NCBI RefSeq assembly: GCF_000159235.2
Contig: NZ_ACGK02000002.1
Coordinates: 124,001-188,000, forward strand
Source: Fannyhessea vaginae DSM 15829
Lineage (GTDB): Bacteria > Actinomycetota > Coriobacteriia > Coriobacteriales > Atopobiaceae
DNA: 64,000 nt
Direction: 5' to 3'
Part shown: piece after piece, positions 7,885 to 17,393 of the stretch
Numbering within the stretch: the stretch's first letter is position 1
Layout: the number at the start of each line of letters is the position of its first letter
Made by a program: the position numbers and the translations under genes
Notes under the pieces: model-generated
The model's input: the letters and a program-made list of their open reading frames with translations, nothing else
Told to the model about the DNA's origin: nothing
Databases searched by the model: none

Positions 7885-9789
7885 ATGCAGAATTGCACGC
7901 TTGCACATGTTATATTCGAAAATTCGCAGCGTTTTTATCAGTTTCCCACGCTTTACTGTTTCTCAACAGCGTCTTTGCAGCCTGTTGACATGTATCAAGC
8001 AAAGCTGTTGGGCGGTGCAACATATGATTTTACGTCGTTTATGAACGCATGTTCTGTGCAGAAGTGGGCTACCTATACCTATGCTCAGCAATTTTTCTTA
8101 CACGTAGAATTTTTGGGCGCTCCCGCAAAAATTCAGCTTACCTACGCAAAAGCTTATGACGATCATGCTCAAACGTATCAGACATCTTATGAAATTGGCG
8201 GTACAACCGATGAATGGCAGACGCAAGACATTGCATATGAACTTGATAAAGATGTAGTGGTATGTGGATTTAAAATAACAACAACTTCTGATGCCATGAT
8301 TCGTAACTGTTATTACTATACATCAGTTGCGCCTGAGCATGTTTGTACTCCTGAACTGGCTTTATGTACAACAACGTTCAAAAAAGAATCCTTTATCATA
8401 AAAAATGCGCATATGGTGCGTGATTACATTCTGGCTTCATCAGAGCCTATCGCCAAGCACTTTTCTATGCACATTGTTGATAATGGACGCACGCTTAAAG
8501 CAAGCGATGTTGAATGCGCAGGTATTGTTCTTCATCCTAATCCTAATGCAGGCGGTTCTGGCGGATATGCACGAGGTATGATCGAGGCAATGCGTCAAGA
8601 CATGCCAGCCACTCATGTACTTCTTATGGATGATGATGTGAGCGTTTGCCCCGAAAGCATTATGCGTACCTATGCAGTGCTTTCTCTGGTGCGCGATACC
8701 TATCGTGATGCATTTATCAGCGGTGCTATGATGTGTTTGGATGCCATGGACACGCGTTGGGAAGATGTGGGTCATATGACCGAAGTAGGTCAATGTCTTC
8801 CTCTTAAAGAACCAGTTTCCATGGCTTATTTCCAAAACATTGTACGCAACGATGTGGCTTGTTCACACCAGGAAATCAAACACATCGCTGATAACAAGCA
8901 TTGTTATGCTGGTTGGTGGTACTGTGTCATACCAGTCTCTTCTATTAAACGCTTTGGCTTACCTTTGCCGTTATTTGTACGATTTGATGACATCGAATAT
9001 TCTTTGCGTGTTCGTCCAAAGTTTATCAGTATGAATGGTATTGCTGTATGGCATATGGGATTCAATGCAAAATATAATGCAGCAGTAGAGCGCTATCAAA
9101 CTACTCGGAATTCTTTTATTACGCAGTGTACAACCCATATTGCTTCTGGACATTCGTTAGTTGTTCGTTTTAGAGACCTTGCTTTTGGACTTGATCTTAG
9201 AAAATTTAATTATGAAGACGCACGTTTGGCACTTGAAGGTTTTGAAGACTTTCTTAAAGGTCCGCGCTATATTATGAAACCCGGTACCGTAGAAGAGCGT
9301 TTTATGTATGCACATAAAGCAGCTGAGCATTTACTGCCAGCTAATGAGTTTAAAGCACAGCTTAAAAGTAAACTTAACTATACACTCTCTGATGTGTACG
9401 GCTCTTCGTATGTTGCACCTGTTGGCAATGAGTACAACGTTTCGCGTTCACTTAAACAAAGACTGATAGACCTCATTACGTTTAATGGACAACGTTTTAC
9501 GTGGCTCGCGCGCTCTAAATCGGAACCTGCCATTATTGATGCGGCTGGATGGACATATCCGTCAGGAATTATTTCTCAGCGAACAACGCTTTTGGTCATT
9601 AATGGTCTTAATGGATCAGGAACTATTCGTACCCGTGATGTCCATGCTTTTCGTGAGTTGTACCATAGGTTTAAGCGTGATATGAAGTTTTATAATGATC
9701 ATAAAGCTCAGCTTGAGCGTGCATATCAAGAAGCTATGCCAGAAATGACTTCCGTTGAGTTTTGGAAAAATTATCTAGGTATCAAGTAA
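7885..9789 (+). CDS. GlfT2-like galactofuranosyltransferase (GT2 family)
   Basis: Large glycosyltransferase of 634 residues, close to GlfT2-type enzymes. The N-terminal ~170 residues look like the beta-rich domain of this family. The GT-A domain has GGSGGYARGM, the metal-binding DDD (249-251) in LLMDDDVSV, WWYCVIP, FVRFDDIEYSLR, and a VWHMGF segment that probably supplies the metal-binding His. There is no signal peptide, so it probably acts on the cytoplasmic membrane face with UDP-galactofuranose. ATG 7885 is preferred over TTG 7873 because GGAAG (7875-7879) lies 5 nt before it. No UDP-galactopyranose mutase is in the window. The exact acceptor is unknown. Confidence 0.85.
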   Translation: MQNCTLAHVIFENSQRFYQFPTLYCFSTASLQPVDMYQAKLLGGATYDFTSFMNACSVQKWATYTYAQQFFLHVEFLGAPAKIQLTYAKAYDDHAQTYQTSYEIGGTTDEWQTQDIAYELDKDVVVCGFKITTTSDAMIRNCYYYTSVAPEHVCTPELALCTTTFKKESFIIKNAHMVRDYILASSEPIAKHFSMHIVDNGRTLKASDVECAGIVLHPNPNAGGSGGYARGMIEAMRQDMPATHVLLMDDDVSVCPESIMRTYAVLSLVRDTYRDAFISGAMMCLDAMDTRWEDVGHMTEVGQCLPLKEPVSMAYFQNIVRNDVACSHQEIKHIADNKHCYAGWWYCVIPVSSIKRFGLPLPLFVRFDDIEYSLRVRPKFISMNGIAVWHMGFNAKYNAAVERYQTTRNSFITQCTTHIASGHSLVVRFRDLAFGLDLRKFNYEDARLALEGFEDFLKGPRYIMKPGTVEERFMYAHKAAEHLLPANEFKAQLKSKLNYTLSDVYGSSYVAPVGNEYNVSRSLKQRLIDLITFNGQRFTWLARSKSEPAIIDAAGWTYPSGIISQRTTLLVINGLNGSGTIRTRDVHAFRELYHRFKRDMKFYNDHKAQLERAYQEAMPEMTSVEFWKNYLGIK

Positions 9790-9869
9790 TACGCATAACA
9801 GTGACAGCTAACGTGCGAGTTGGGTATAGTTGCATGAGATTTACACGTTGCGTATAAGAAAGGGTTTCG

Positions 9870-12467
9870 TTGCACGTTTGTTCACCTCACAGCTCACAAG
9901 CTAAGTTTCCTTTAGAACTTTTAGCTCCCGCAGGAAGTCCTGCTGCTTTTTATGCAGCTTTATACGCAGGAGCAGACGCTATATACTGTGCGCTTGGTTG
10001 CGATTTTAATGCACGCCGCAGTGCGGATAATTTTTCGGACGAAGATTTTCAGCAGGCATGTAAAGACGCACATATTCTAGGCGTACATGTGTACGTACCC
10101 ATTAACATCGAAATGCGAACCGAGGAGATTCCGCGCGTATTAGCATTGGTTGAACGTGCGTATACGCTTGGTGCTGATGCTTTTATTATTCAGGACTGGG
10201 GCGTTTTGTTTGAAGTACGCAGGCGCTTTCCGCATATCGAGTGTCATATTTCTACTCAGTCAAACATACATGATTGTCGCGGTATTGCATTTTGTCGCGC
10301 GTGCGGTGCACAACGCGTCACACTTTCGCGCGAGCTTAGTTTGCCCGAATTGACTAAACTCTCAAAAGAGGGTGTTGATTTGGAGTGCTTTGGGCACGGT
10401 GCCTTATGTTTTTGTTATTCAGGTTTGTGCATGTTGAGTTCACTTAACGGCGATCGTTCTGCAAACCGCGGGCTTTGTGCTCAGCCGTGTAGATTGCATT
10501 ATCGTATGTACGATGACGAAGGTCACGTATACACAATCAAGAAAAACGATCATCTTCTTTGTCCCAAAGATTATTGCGTACAAGATAAATTACAGGATAT
10601 GGCACAAGCAGGAGTTTTCTCGCTTAAAATTGAGGGAAGAATGAAAAGTCCTGCGTATGTTTATGCCGTTGTTCGTGCGTATCGTATGCGTATGCAGGCA
10701 CTTTTGGAACACAGAGATCTAAGCCATGAAGAAGAACAAACCATTCATAACTTGCTGCAACGAAGTTTTAACCGCGGCTTTACTCATGCGTATTTAGATG
10801 GAACTTCTGGAAATGAAATGATGAGCTTTGATCGCTCAAATAATCGTGGTCAATTGGTTGGAAGCGTTGTTTCATCTCGTGATTTAGGCGTCTTTAAGCG
10901 CCCGCGCCCCGATAAACCAGGTCGTTTTCGCTATAAGCCAACGGCAGAAATTACGGTGTTATTGTCTTGCGAAGTTCATAAAGACGATTTATTAGAATTG
11001 CGCGAAGACGGTCACAGCGATTTTTTGACTTCGCGTGTTACCCATGATGCACAAGCTGGCGATACAATTATCTGTCAAACCGCGCGTCCTCTTCCGCAGG
11101 GCTGTCCTGTTCGTATGATACGTTCTCAAGAATTGATGGATATAGCCGATAAAGCTGCTCGTCATGTGCTTGTACGTCGTCTGCCTGTTGTGTTTTCTAT
11201 ATATGCACACCTGAACGAAAAATTTATTATCAGCGCTCAAACCGCAGATGGTCGCGCTGTGGCCACGCTTGCAGGCGATCCGCCGCAGGTGGCAAAAACG
11301 CGCGCGCTTACTAAAGAAGATATTATTGCGCATGTAGGACGTGTGGGAACTTCTCCTTTTGAGGTCGAATCCTTTTCTATTGATATGGACGAAGGACTTG
11401 GCATGGCGTTCTCAACGCTTCATCATCTCCGCCAACAGGTACTTGAGGATCTTCAACATTCCTTATTGGAGCCCACGTCACAACGTGCGCGCACTGAGGC
11501 GCTTCGTCGCATGCGCAAGGGATTACCGTTTACTCAAAAGCCTACTATGGACGCACTTGCAACCGAGCTGGCGTATGGTCGTCAGAAAAATTTGCTCTTG
11601 GGCATGCGTGATAGCCGCGTGCATGAGCAATTGTCTTCCCAGCTCTTTTATGGAGCGGTTATCTGTGCGCTGGTGCCTTCGGTAGAAGCTGCATACACTG
11701 CAATTAAAGCTGGCGCAACCAGGCTTTATGCAACCGTTGATACGCTTTTGTACGCAAAACACCATCATCAAGCATGGCCTGCGCACCACGTTCCCATTCC
11801 TTTGTTAGACGAGGTTTGCCGCGAACGCGATCATGTGCGCAATGATTCGTTTGTACAGCGCGATAAGTCTTGTGCGGTGGGAAATATGTCTGAGCTTTTG
11901 CTTGCTCATCAAAGCGGTGCAATAAGCGAAATCAGACCTTGTGTGCCGGTTTTTAACACCTCAACTATTGAGGCACTTGCGCGATACGGTGCAAGTACTA
12001 TATGGTTTTCGCCTGAATTAAGCCTGCGCGAGCTTATTGGGTTAAGCCAAGCCTCACCTTTGTGTACGGGTATACTTGTATTAGGAAGGCCTCGTACGAT
12101 GACAACTGAGCACTGCATTTTACAGGCGGCAAACCAGTGTATTCATAATTGTCTTAAGTGCCGATTGCGTCAAAGGCACATGTGGCTTGAGTCTGAGCGT
12201 GGCGATAAACATGCCTTTACCGTTGATTTAGAAGGAAGAAGCAGGCTGTATTCGGCGCATCCGCTTGATGCAACGCCTCACATTCCAGCACTTATGGAAG
12301 CAGGCATGAATATGTTCATGGTGGATTGCACGCTTTTGTCAACTGAACAAATTGTACAATACATCCATCATGTACAACATGCCGTACTTGCTGGGTATAA
12401 TCATAAACAGCCAAAGCCGCGCATGGTTGGTTTTTCGGCAGGCAGACTTTTTGACGAAGTAGGGTAG
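9870..12467 (+). CDS. U32 family peptidase-like protein, long form
   Basis: Protein of 865 residues. The N-terminal half is a U32 domain: LLAPAGS at the start, GADAIYCAL, then the Cys-rich segment (GLCAQPCR, CPKDYC) and LKIEGRMKSP. These Cys-containing U32 proteins include RlhA-type 23S rRNA hydroxylation factors and other tRNA/rRNA or quinone hydroxylation proteins, and true peptidase activity is doubtful. After a central region, the C-terminal ~280 residues resemble a second, divergent U32-like barrel with CLKCR. The start is TTG 9870 with AAGAAAGGG 6 nt upstream. A 14-bp tandem duplication covers the stop codon. Confidence 0.85.
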   Translation: MHVCSPHSSQAKFPLELLAPAGSPAAFYAALYAGADAIYCALGCDFNARRSADNFSDEDFQQACKDAHILGVHVYVPINIEMRTEEIPRVLALVERAYTLGADAFIIQDWGVLFEVRRRFPHIECHISTQSNIHDCRGIAFCRACGAQRVTLSRELSLPELTKLSKEGVDLECFGHGALCFCYSGLCMLSSLNGDRSANRGLCAQPCRLHYRMYDDEGHVYTIKKNDHLLCPKDYCVQDKLQDMAQAGVFSLKIEGRMKSPAYVYAVVRAYRMRMQALLEHRDLSHEEEQTIHNLLQRSFNRGFTHAYLDGTSGNEMMSFDRSNNRGQLVGSVVSSRDLGVFKRPRPDKPGRFRYKPTAEITVLLSCEVHKDDLLELREDGHSDFLTSRVTHDAQAGDTIICQTARPLPQGCPVRMIRSQELMDIADKAARHVLVRRLPVVFSIYAHLNEKFIISAQTADGRAVATLAGDPPQVAKTRALTKEDIIAHVGRVGTSPFEVESFSIDMDEGLGMAFSTLHHLRQQVLEDLQHSLLEPTSQRARTEALRRMRKGLPFTQKPTMDALATELAYGRQKNLLLGMRDSRVHEQLSSQLFYGAVICALVPSVEAAYTAIKAGATRLYATVDTLLYAKHHHQAWPAHHVPIPLLDEVCRERDHVRNDSFVQRDKSCAVGNMSELLLAHQSGAISEIRPCVPVFNTSTIEALARYGASTIWFSPELSLRELIGLSQASPLCTGILVLGRPRTMTTEHCILQAANQCIHNCLKCRLRQRHMWLESERGDKHAFTVDLEGRSRLYSAHPLDATPHIPALMEAGMNMFMVDCTLLSTEQIVQYIHHVQHAVLAGYNHKQPKPRMVGFSAGRLFDEVG

Positions 12468-12483
12468 AAGAAGTAGGGTAGAC
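12456..12483 (+). repeat. 14-bp tandem duplication over the U32 gene stop codon
   Basis: GAAGTAGGGTAGAA (12456-12469) is followed directly by GAAGTAGGGTAGAC (12470-12483). The first copy contains the stop codon TAG (12465-12467). It looks like a recent slippage event. Confidence 0.7.
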
Positions 12484-12606
12484 AAAGACTTAACAATACG
12501 TATGTACCATGTGGCAGAGCTTGGGTTTTGTAGATGTGCGCTATCGGTACGTGCGTGTTGAAACCTTAAAGTACACAAGCTCAATATAAGTGATAGGGGT
12601 ACGGTC

Positions 12607-13176
12607 GTGGAAGAAACATATGATTCGCAATTTTCGTCGTACACGGAAGGTTTTAAGAGCGATGATTTCAAAGATTTAGAGCAATCTTCAATTAACGAAT
12701 ATAACGTAGCTGCAGATGCTGCTGCGCGCACTCGTGCGCTTGCGGCAGATGAAGCCGCTGCGCGCGCATGTGATGCCGACGTTAAAGATGATGCTTCTGA
12801 GCACGCTGAAGATGCCCAAGCTTCCGCGGATACCCAAGCGGCTGCCACAGGTTCATCTCCTGATATTTCACCTGAAGCCCAGCATGAGCTCGATAACTTT
12901 CAAGCGCATGAAACACCCAGCGAAAAGCCAGCTCATGTTCCTATTAATCGCGAAATTCTTGAAGCAACGCTCGACGTTATTCGAGAAAGTCTGCAGGCTG
13001 ATGGCGGTGATATTGTGCTCGTTAACGTGTCAGATGATGGCGTAGTAACGCTTGATATGGTTGGCGCGTGTGCAGGGTGCCCGATGTCTGCCTACGATAT
13101 GAGCGAAGGCGTAGAGCGTATCTTAAAAGAGCATGTTCCTGGTGTTGTAAAAGTTGAACCTTCGATGATGTGGTAG
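12607..13176 (+). CDS. Nfu-type Fe-S cluster protein with acidic N-terminal extension
   Basis: Protein of 189 residues whose last ~75 form a NifU C-terminal (Nfu) domain with LQADGGDIVLV and the cluster-binding CAGC (Cys155, Cys158). Such proteins carry [4Fe-4S] clusters to apoproteins. The first ~115 residues are acidic, Ala/Asp/Glu-rich and probably disordered; they match no family I know. GTG 12607 has AGGGGT 7 nt upstream. The stop lies between the two possible lgt starts, suggesting coupled translation. Confidence 0.88.
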   Translation: MEETYDSQFSSYTEGFKSDDFKDLEQSSINEYNVAADAAARTRALAADEAAARACDADVKDDASEHAEDAQASADTQAAATGSSPDISPEAQHELDNFQAHETPSEKPAHVPINREILEATLDVIRESLQADGGDIVLVNVSDDGVVTLDMVGACAGCPMSAYDMSEGVERILKEHVPGVVKVEPSMMW

Positions 13177-13181
13177 ATGCT

Positions 13182-14006
13182 ATGTGGCTAAATGATTTTT
13201 ACCAAACGCTTAATCCTATTGCTTTGCAAATAGGCCCTTTTATTATCAGATGGTACGCGCTTGCCTATATTGCTGGTTTTATTTCCGCTGGTATTGTGAT
13301 GTATAAAACATCGCAAGCGTGGAAGATTCCTTTGGGTATTGATCGCGTAATGGGGTTGGTAAACGCAAGTATCATCGGCGTGATTGTGGGCGCTCGTTTA
13401 GTGTATGTGCTGTTTTATGGGTTTTCATATTACAGTGAACATCCACTTGAAGTTTTTTTTCTCAGTCAAGGCGGTATGAGTTTTCACGGTGGACTTTTGG
13501 GTGCGCTTATTGCTGGATATATTATGTGTCGCTTTGTATATAAAATTTCATTTGTAACTGTGTGCGATTTAGCTGTTATCGGTACCTGCCTGGGTCTCTT
13601 TTTTGGCCGATGCGCTAACTTCATTAACGGTGAATTATGGGGAAAGGCTTGCGATCTTCCCTGGGGTGTTATGTTTGCTCATACCGGTGGCGGATTTGTG
13701 TATCGTCATCCTTCACAGTTGTACGAAGCTGTGCTTGAAGGCTTGGTTATCTTTACCGTACTTTTTACGCTTGCTCACTCAAAGAAGCGCAGCTATGAAG
13801 GGGAGTTTATCGGCATTTTTTTGGTGCTGTATGGCACGTTTCGCTTTTTGGTTGAGTTTGTGCGCCTGCCCGATGCACAACTTGGGTACTTATGTGGAAC
13901 TGATTGGCTTACGATGGGGCAATGTCTTTCACTGCCACTTATTGTGTTGGGTGTGCTTGTTCTTTTTTGGTCGCGTGCGCGCAAAATTGAGCATCATTTG
14001 TCTTAA
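13182..14006 (+). CDS. lgt: Prolipoprotein diacylglyceryl transferase Lgt
   Basis: Integral membrane enzyme moving diacylglycerol from phosphatidylglycerol to the lipobox Cys of prolipoproteins. About 274 residues with seven predicted membrane segments. Family motifs are GMSFHGGLLG, the Lgt signature GRCANFINGELWG, and HPSQLYEA. An in-frame GTG at 13170 overlaps the nfu stop; neither start has a convincing Shine-Dalgarno, so ATG 13182 is a tentative choice. Transcription ends at the hairpin at 14065-14098. Confidence 0.95.
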   Translation: MWLNDFYQTLNPIALQIGPFIIRWYALAYIAGFISAGIVMYKTSQAWKIPLGIDRVMGLVNASIIGVIVGARLVYVLFYGFSYYSEHPLEVFFLSQGGMSFHGGLLGALIAGYIMCRFVYKISFVTVCDLAVIGTCLGLFFGRCANFINGELWGKACDLPWGVMFAHTGGGFVYRHPSQLYEAVLEGLVIFTVLFTLAHSKKRSYEGEFIGIFLVLYGTFRFLVEFVRLPDAQLGYLCGTDWLTMGQCLSLPLIVLGVLVLFWSRARKIEHHLS

Positions 14007-14064
14007 AGCTCAGTTGTCATAGAGGTGATACGTTGCCTGTTTGCATTTTTGAACGTAAAACAAT

Positions 14065-14103
14065 AAACTCCGTACCTGACAAAGCGGATACGGAGTTTTT
14101 TCT
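14065..14103. terminator. Bidirectional terminator between lgt and the aldo/keto reductase
   Basis: AAACTCCGTA (14065-14074) pairs perfectly with TACGGAGTTT (14089-14098). The + strand continues in a T run; the - strand is followed by ATTGTTTTA. It lies between convergent genes. Confidence 0.85.
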
Positions 14104-14156
14104 ATTACCCTAATTTATATTTGAGCACACATTCCAATTTTTCTACCTTAGCCATG

Positions 14157-15029
14157 CTATAGCGGAGTATTCATACACTCTTTAAGCCAGACCTCATCGT
14201 TCATGGGGTGTGATATCTTTCCATCCGCTCTTCCAAGTGAGGTAATGCCTTTGATTTCGTCTTCGGTGAGCTTAAAATCAAAGACATTTAAATTTTCGGG
14301 CAGGCGCGCTTCGTGTACAGTTTTAGGAATCACCGCAATACCACGATCCAGTTGCCAGCGTAGCACCACCTGTACCGGAGTTTTGTGGTACTTTTGAGCA
14401 CAACTTTGAACGATATCGCTTTGCATAACCTGGGGATTTGCACGTGCAATGGGGCAGTATGCAACTGGCTGAATATTGTGTTTATGCAGGTAACGTACTA
14501 AAGCTTCTTCGGGCCATAACGGATGAATTTCAATTTGATCACAACTTGGCATAACGTGCGCGTGCTGCATAAGATCATTAAGCATAACTTCATTAAAATT
14601 GCTTACACTGATGTTTTTGATAATGCCTTGGTCGTGATAATCTTCTAACACATGCCATGTTTCTAAAGCATTTTTACCCCACCAATGCAGATACATCATA
14701 TCAAGATAATCTACCCGCAGATCTTTAAGAGAACGATCAATGGAGCGTTTTGCCAGCTCTTCTCCGTAATAGTTGGGCCATATTTTAGTTGCAACAAAGA
14801 GATCTCCACGCTTTACATCGGTGTGAGCAATTGCTTGACCTACTTCTGCTTCGTTTTGGTACATCCATGCCGTATCAAGCGCGCGGTATCCAAGATCGAG
14901 TGCTTTAAGCATTAAATCAATCGCGTTATGCGCCTTGTACGTGCCTAATCCAATTAAGGGCATAGCATGTCCGCTGTTTAATGTGGTGCTATGTTCTATA
15001 CGTTTATTTTTGTTGGTATTGTCTCCCAT
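14157..15029 (-). CDS. Aldo/keto reductase
   Basis: NADPH-dependent oxidoreductase of the AKR superfamily, 290 residues, a complete TIM barrel. The catalytic tetrad is visible: Asp and Tyr in DTAWMYQNE, Lys in ATKIWP, His in LHWWG. The cofactor segment IPKTVHEARLPEN near the C-terminus fits AKR5-like 2,5-diketo-D-gluconate or methylglyoxal reductases, but the substrate cannot be told. ATG at 15029 has AGAAAGAAG upstream and is preferred over TTG at 15053. Single-gene unit. Confidence 0.92.
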   Translation of the reverse strand: MGDNTNKNKRIEHSTTLNSGHAMPLIGLGTYKAHNAIDLMLKALDLGYRALDTAWMYQNEAEVGQAIAHTDVKRGDLFVATKIWPNYYGEELAKRSIDRSLKDLRVDYLDMMYLHWWGKNALETWHVLEDYHDQGIIKNISVSNFNEVMLNDLMQHAHVMPSCDQIEIHPLWPEEALVRYLHKHNIQPVAYCPIARANPQVMQSDIVQSCAQKYHKTPVQVVLRWQLDRGIAVIPKTVHEARLPENLNVFDFKLTEDEIKGITSLGRADGKISHPMNDEVWLKECMNTPL

Positions 15030-15442
15030 AAAATTTCTTCTTTCTGAACGCAACGCATAAACAAATCATAAGACGTGTGTTGGGATATGCATATTGTCAT
15101 TCGACGCATGTGTAAGAATATAAGTCCTTTTTACATAGTATAAAGGAGCGAAATATCTAAAATCTAGTGTTAAACACAATCTTCCAAACAAGCGTTAATT
15201 GCAAAGTAGATACATCACAAGCAAATTTCTACGCACATAACATACAACCAACAAACTAAGAACCAACATACAAAATTCTATGTAATGCCTTGTGCCGTAT
15301 GGATGATATGCACCAAAATGCATTATACTGTAGTTCATGCTAGGATAGGTAATCACAAGTCACAAAGACCAACATACGGTGCACTCTTGAAGCACCGCAC
15401 GCGGTGTATAAAACCCGCGTTAATGACTATTTCGGAGGATGT
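15030..15442. other. 413-bp divergent region; possible structured glmS leader
   Basis: Lies between the aldo/keto reductase (-) and glmS (+). The outer part is AT-rich and should hold both promoters; none is clear. The last 70 bp hold competing hairpins: CGGTGC (15377-15382) with GCACCG (15392-15397), ACGCGG (15399-15404) with CCGCGT (15415-15420), and a conflicting pairing CACCGC (15393-15398) with GCGGTG (15401-15406). I see no glmS ribozyme core. Confidence 0.5.
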
Positions 15443-17290
15443 ATGTGCGGAATTGTTGGATTTACTGGAAAAAAACAAGCAAAACATTTTTTGTTACAAG
15501 GCCTTGAGGCACTTGAATACCGTGGTTATGATTCCGCGGGTATTGCGGTTGTTTCCGACGATAAAGAGCTTCACAGTGTAAAATGTGCAGGCCGTGTGCA
15601 AACGCTCATTGAGCGCAGTGAGCTTGCCAACCTCAATGGATTTACAGGCATTGCGCATACACGCTGGGCAACACATGGTGCTCCTACCGACAAAAACTCG
15701 CATCCTCATTTAGACGATAGCGGAAGAATTGCCATTGTTCATAACGGTATTATAGAAAACTTCCGCCAACTAAGAGCGTATCTTGCGCAAATAGGTCATA
15801 CGCTTAGGAGCGAAACAGATTCTGAAGTTATTGCTCACCTAGTAAGTGACGCATATAATGGTCCAGCACAAGGCAATCTGCTTACCGCCGTTAGATATGC
15901 ATGTGAGCGTTTGCAAGGTACTTGGGCAATAGCTGTTGCATGTGCCGATTTACCAGACGAAGTGGTTGTTGCTCGCAAAGGATCACCACTCGTTCTTGCC
16001 TCTACACCTCAAGGTGCCTATGCCGCAAGCGATATTACACCTATGGCATCGGTTGCTTCGCATGTTATTCAGCTCCAAGACAATCAGTTTGCGCGTCTTA
16101 ACTCAACAGGTGAAATTACGGTATTTGATGATAACGGTATAGAAATTGCACATCCCACTACGCTTGATATCAATTGGGATGCTTCAGCAGCAACGCTTGG
16201 TGGTTATGCCGACTTTATGGCAAAAGAGATTGCCGAGCAACCCGAGGCACTTGAGCGGTTGCTTAAAGGTCGTCTTACGCCTGATGGTATTAAGCTCGAT
16301 GAGCTTGCAATGACGAGCGATGAGCTTGCATCCGTAGACAGAATTTATATGATTGCCTGTGGTACCTCGTATCACGTAAGTTTAATTGCCCGCCAATACA
16401 TCGAATCATGGGCAAAAATTCCTGTTTGCTGTGAATTTGCTTCAGAGTTTATCTATAAAGAACCACTTATTACTGATCATACCCTTTGCATTATCATTAC
16501 ACAGTCGGGCGAAACGGCAGATACGCTTTGCGCAGCAAGAAGAATGAAGGCGTTAGGATGCAAAGTTATAGCTATTACCAATGTGTTGGGCTCATCGGCT
16601 GCGCGCGAAGCAGATGGTGTTGTATACGTTCAAGCAGGTCCTGAGATTTGCGTTGCTTCAACAAAAGCATATACGGCACAAATTGTTGCTTGTGCGCTTG
16701 TTGCGCTTCAACTTGCATACGTCCGTAAAACCTTGGAATATAGCGACGTTCAATCCCATTTTGAGCATCTTTTGGCATTGAGCGATCTTATTCGTGAGGT
16801 CATTTCTCGCAGATGGCAAGACAAACAAATCGCTCCTTTATTTAGAAATGCTCATTCCGCGCTGTTTTTGGGCCGCGGTGCAAATTCAACCACGGCGTTT
16901 GAAGGTGCGCTTAAACTCAAAGAGCTTAGCTATCTCCATGCTGAAGCCTATCCTGCTGGTGAAATGAAACATGGTCCAATTGCACTTTTGGAGCCAGGCT
17001 TTTTGGTTGTTGCAATTGTTCCGCAAGACCATGTACACGATAAAACCGTTTCAAATATTCAAGAAGTTATTGCACGTGGCGCAACATGTATTGCGGTTGC
17101 AACAGATGGCGATGAATCAGTTGCTGCTCAATGTGAGCATACGCTTTGGATTCCCGCTTGTCCCGAAGAGGATCTTGTGCCTATCGTGGCTATTATTCAT
17201 TTACAACTTTTGGCGCGTTATGTGGCGCGTCTGCGTGGTTGTGATGTTGATAAGCCGCGCAATCTTGCAAAGTCGGTCACGGTTGAATAG
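15443..17290 (+). CDS. glmS: Glutamine--fructose-6-phosphate aminotransferase GlmS
   Basis: First committed enzyme of UDP-GlcNAc synthesis: fructose-6-phosphate plus glutamine to glucosamine-6-phosphate. 615 residues. The start is fixed by the N-terminal nucleophile: Met is followed by CGIVGF, so Cys2 becomes N-terminal after Met removal. GGAGG (15434-15438) lies 4 nt upstream. An N-terminal class II glutaminase domain (about 1-225, with HTRWATHG) is followed by two SIS isomerase domains (about 285-605, with CGTSYH, TQSGETADT and LGRGAN) and the conserved C-terminal KSVTVE. It supplies peptidoglycan precursors and precedes acpS, nnr and alr. Confidence 0.97.
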   Translation: MCGIVGFTGKKQAKHFLLQGLEALEYRGYDSAGIAVVSDDKELHSVKCAGRVQTLIERSELANLNGFTGIAHTRWATHGAPTDKNSHPHLDDSGRIAIVHNGIIENFRQLRAYLAQIGHTLRSETDSEVIAHLVSDAYNGPAQGNLLTAVRYACERLQGTWAIAVACADLPDEVVVARKGSPLVLASTPQGAYAASDITPMASVASHVIQLQDNQFARLNSTGEITVFDDNGIEIAHPTTLDINWDASAATLGGYADFMAKEIAEQPEALERLLKGRLTPDGIKLDELAMTSDELASVDRIYMIACGTSYHVSLIARQYIESWAKIPVCCEFASEFIYKEPLITDHTLCIIITQSGETADTLCAARRMKALGCKVIAITNVLGSSAAREADGVVYVQAGPEICVASTKAYTAQIVACALVALQLAYVRKTLEYSDVQSHFEHLLALSDLIREVISRRWQDKQIAPLFRNAHSALFLGRGANSTTAFEGALKLKELSYLHAEAYPAGEMKHGPIALLEPGFLVVAIVPQDHVHDKTVSNIQEVIARGATCIAVATDGDESVAAQCEHTLWIPACPEEDLVPIVAIIHLQLLARYVARLRGCDVDKPRNLAKSVTVE

Positions 17291-17393
17291 TTTGCGTTAA
17301 TTGGCAGGTATTGATTACAACTTGTGCGATAATGCACAATAACGCACAATGGCGCGCAAGAACACATGTTTGGATAAAAGGAGTGCACGCAGG

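Noticed and set aside
12339-12848. 169-codon - strand ORF rich in Ala and Ser
   Set aside because: Antisense shadow of the Ala-rich Nfu extension; no start signals.
15284-15442. Possible glmS ribozyme
   Set aside because: The conserved ribozyme core is not visible; only simple hairpins are present.
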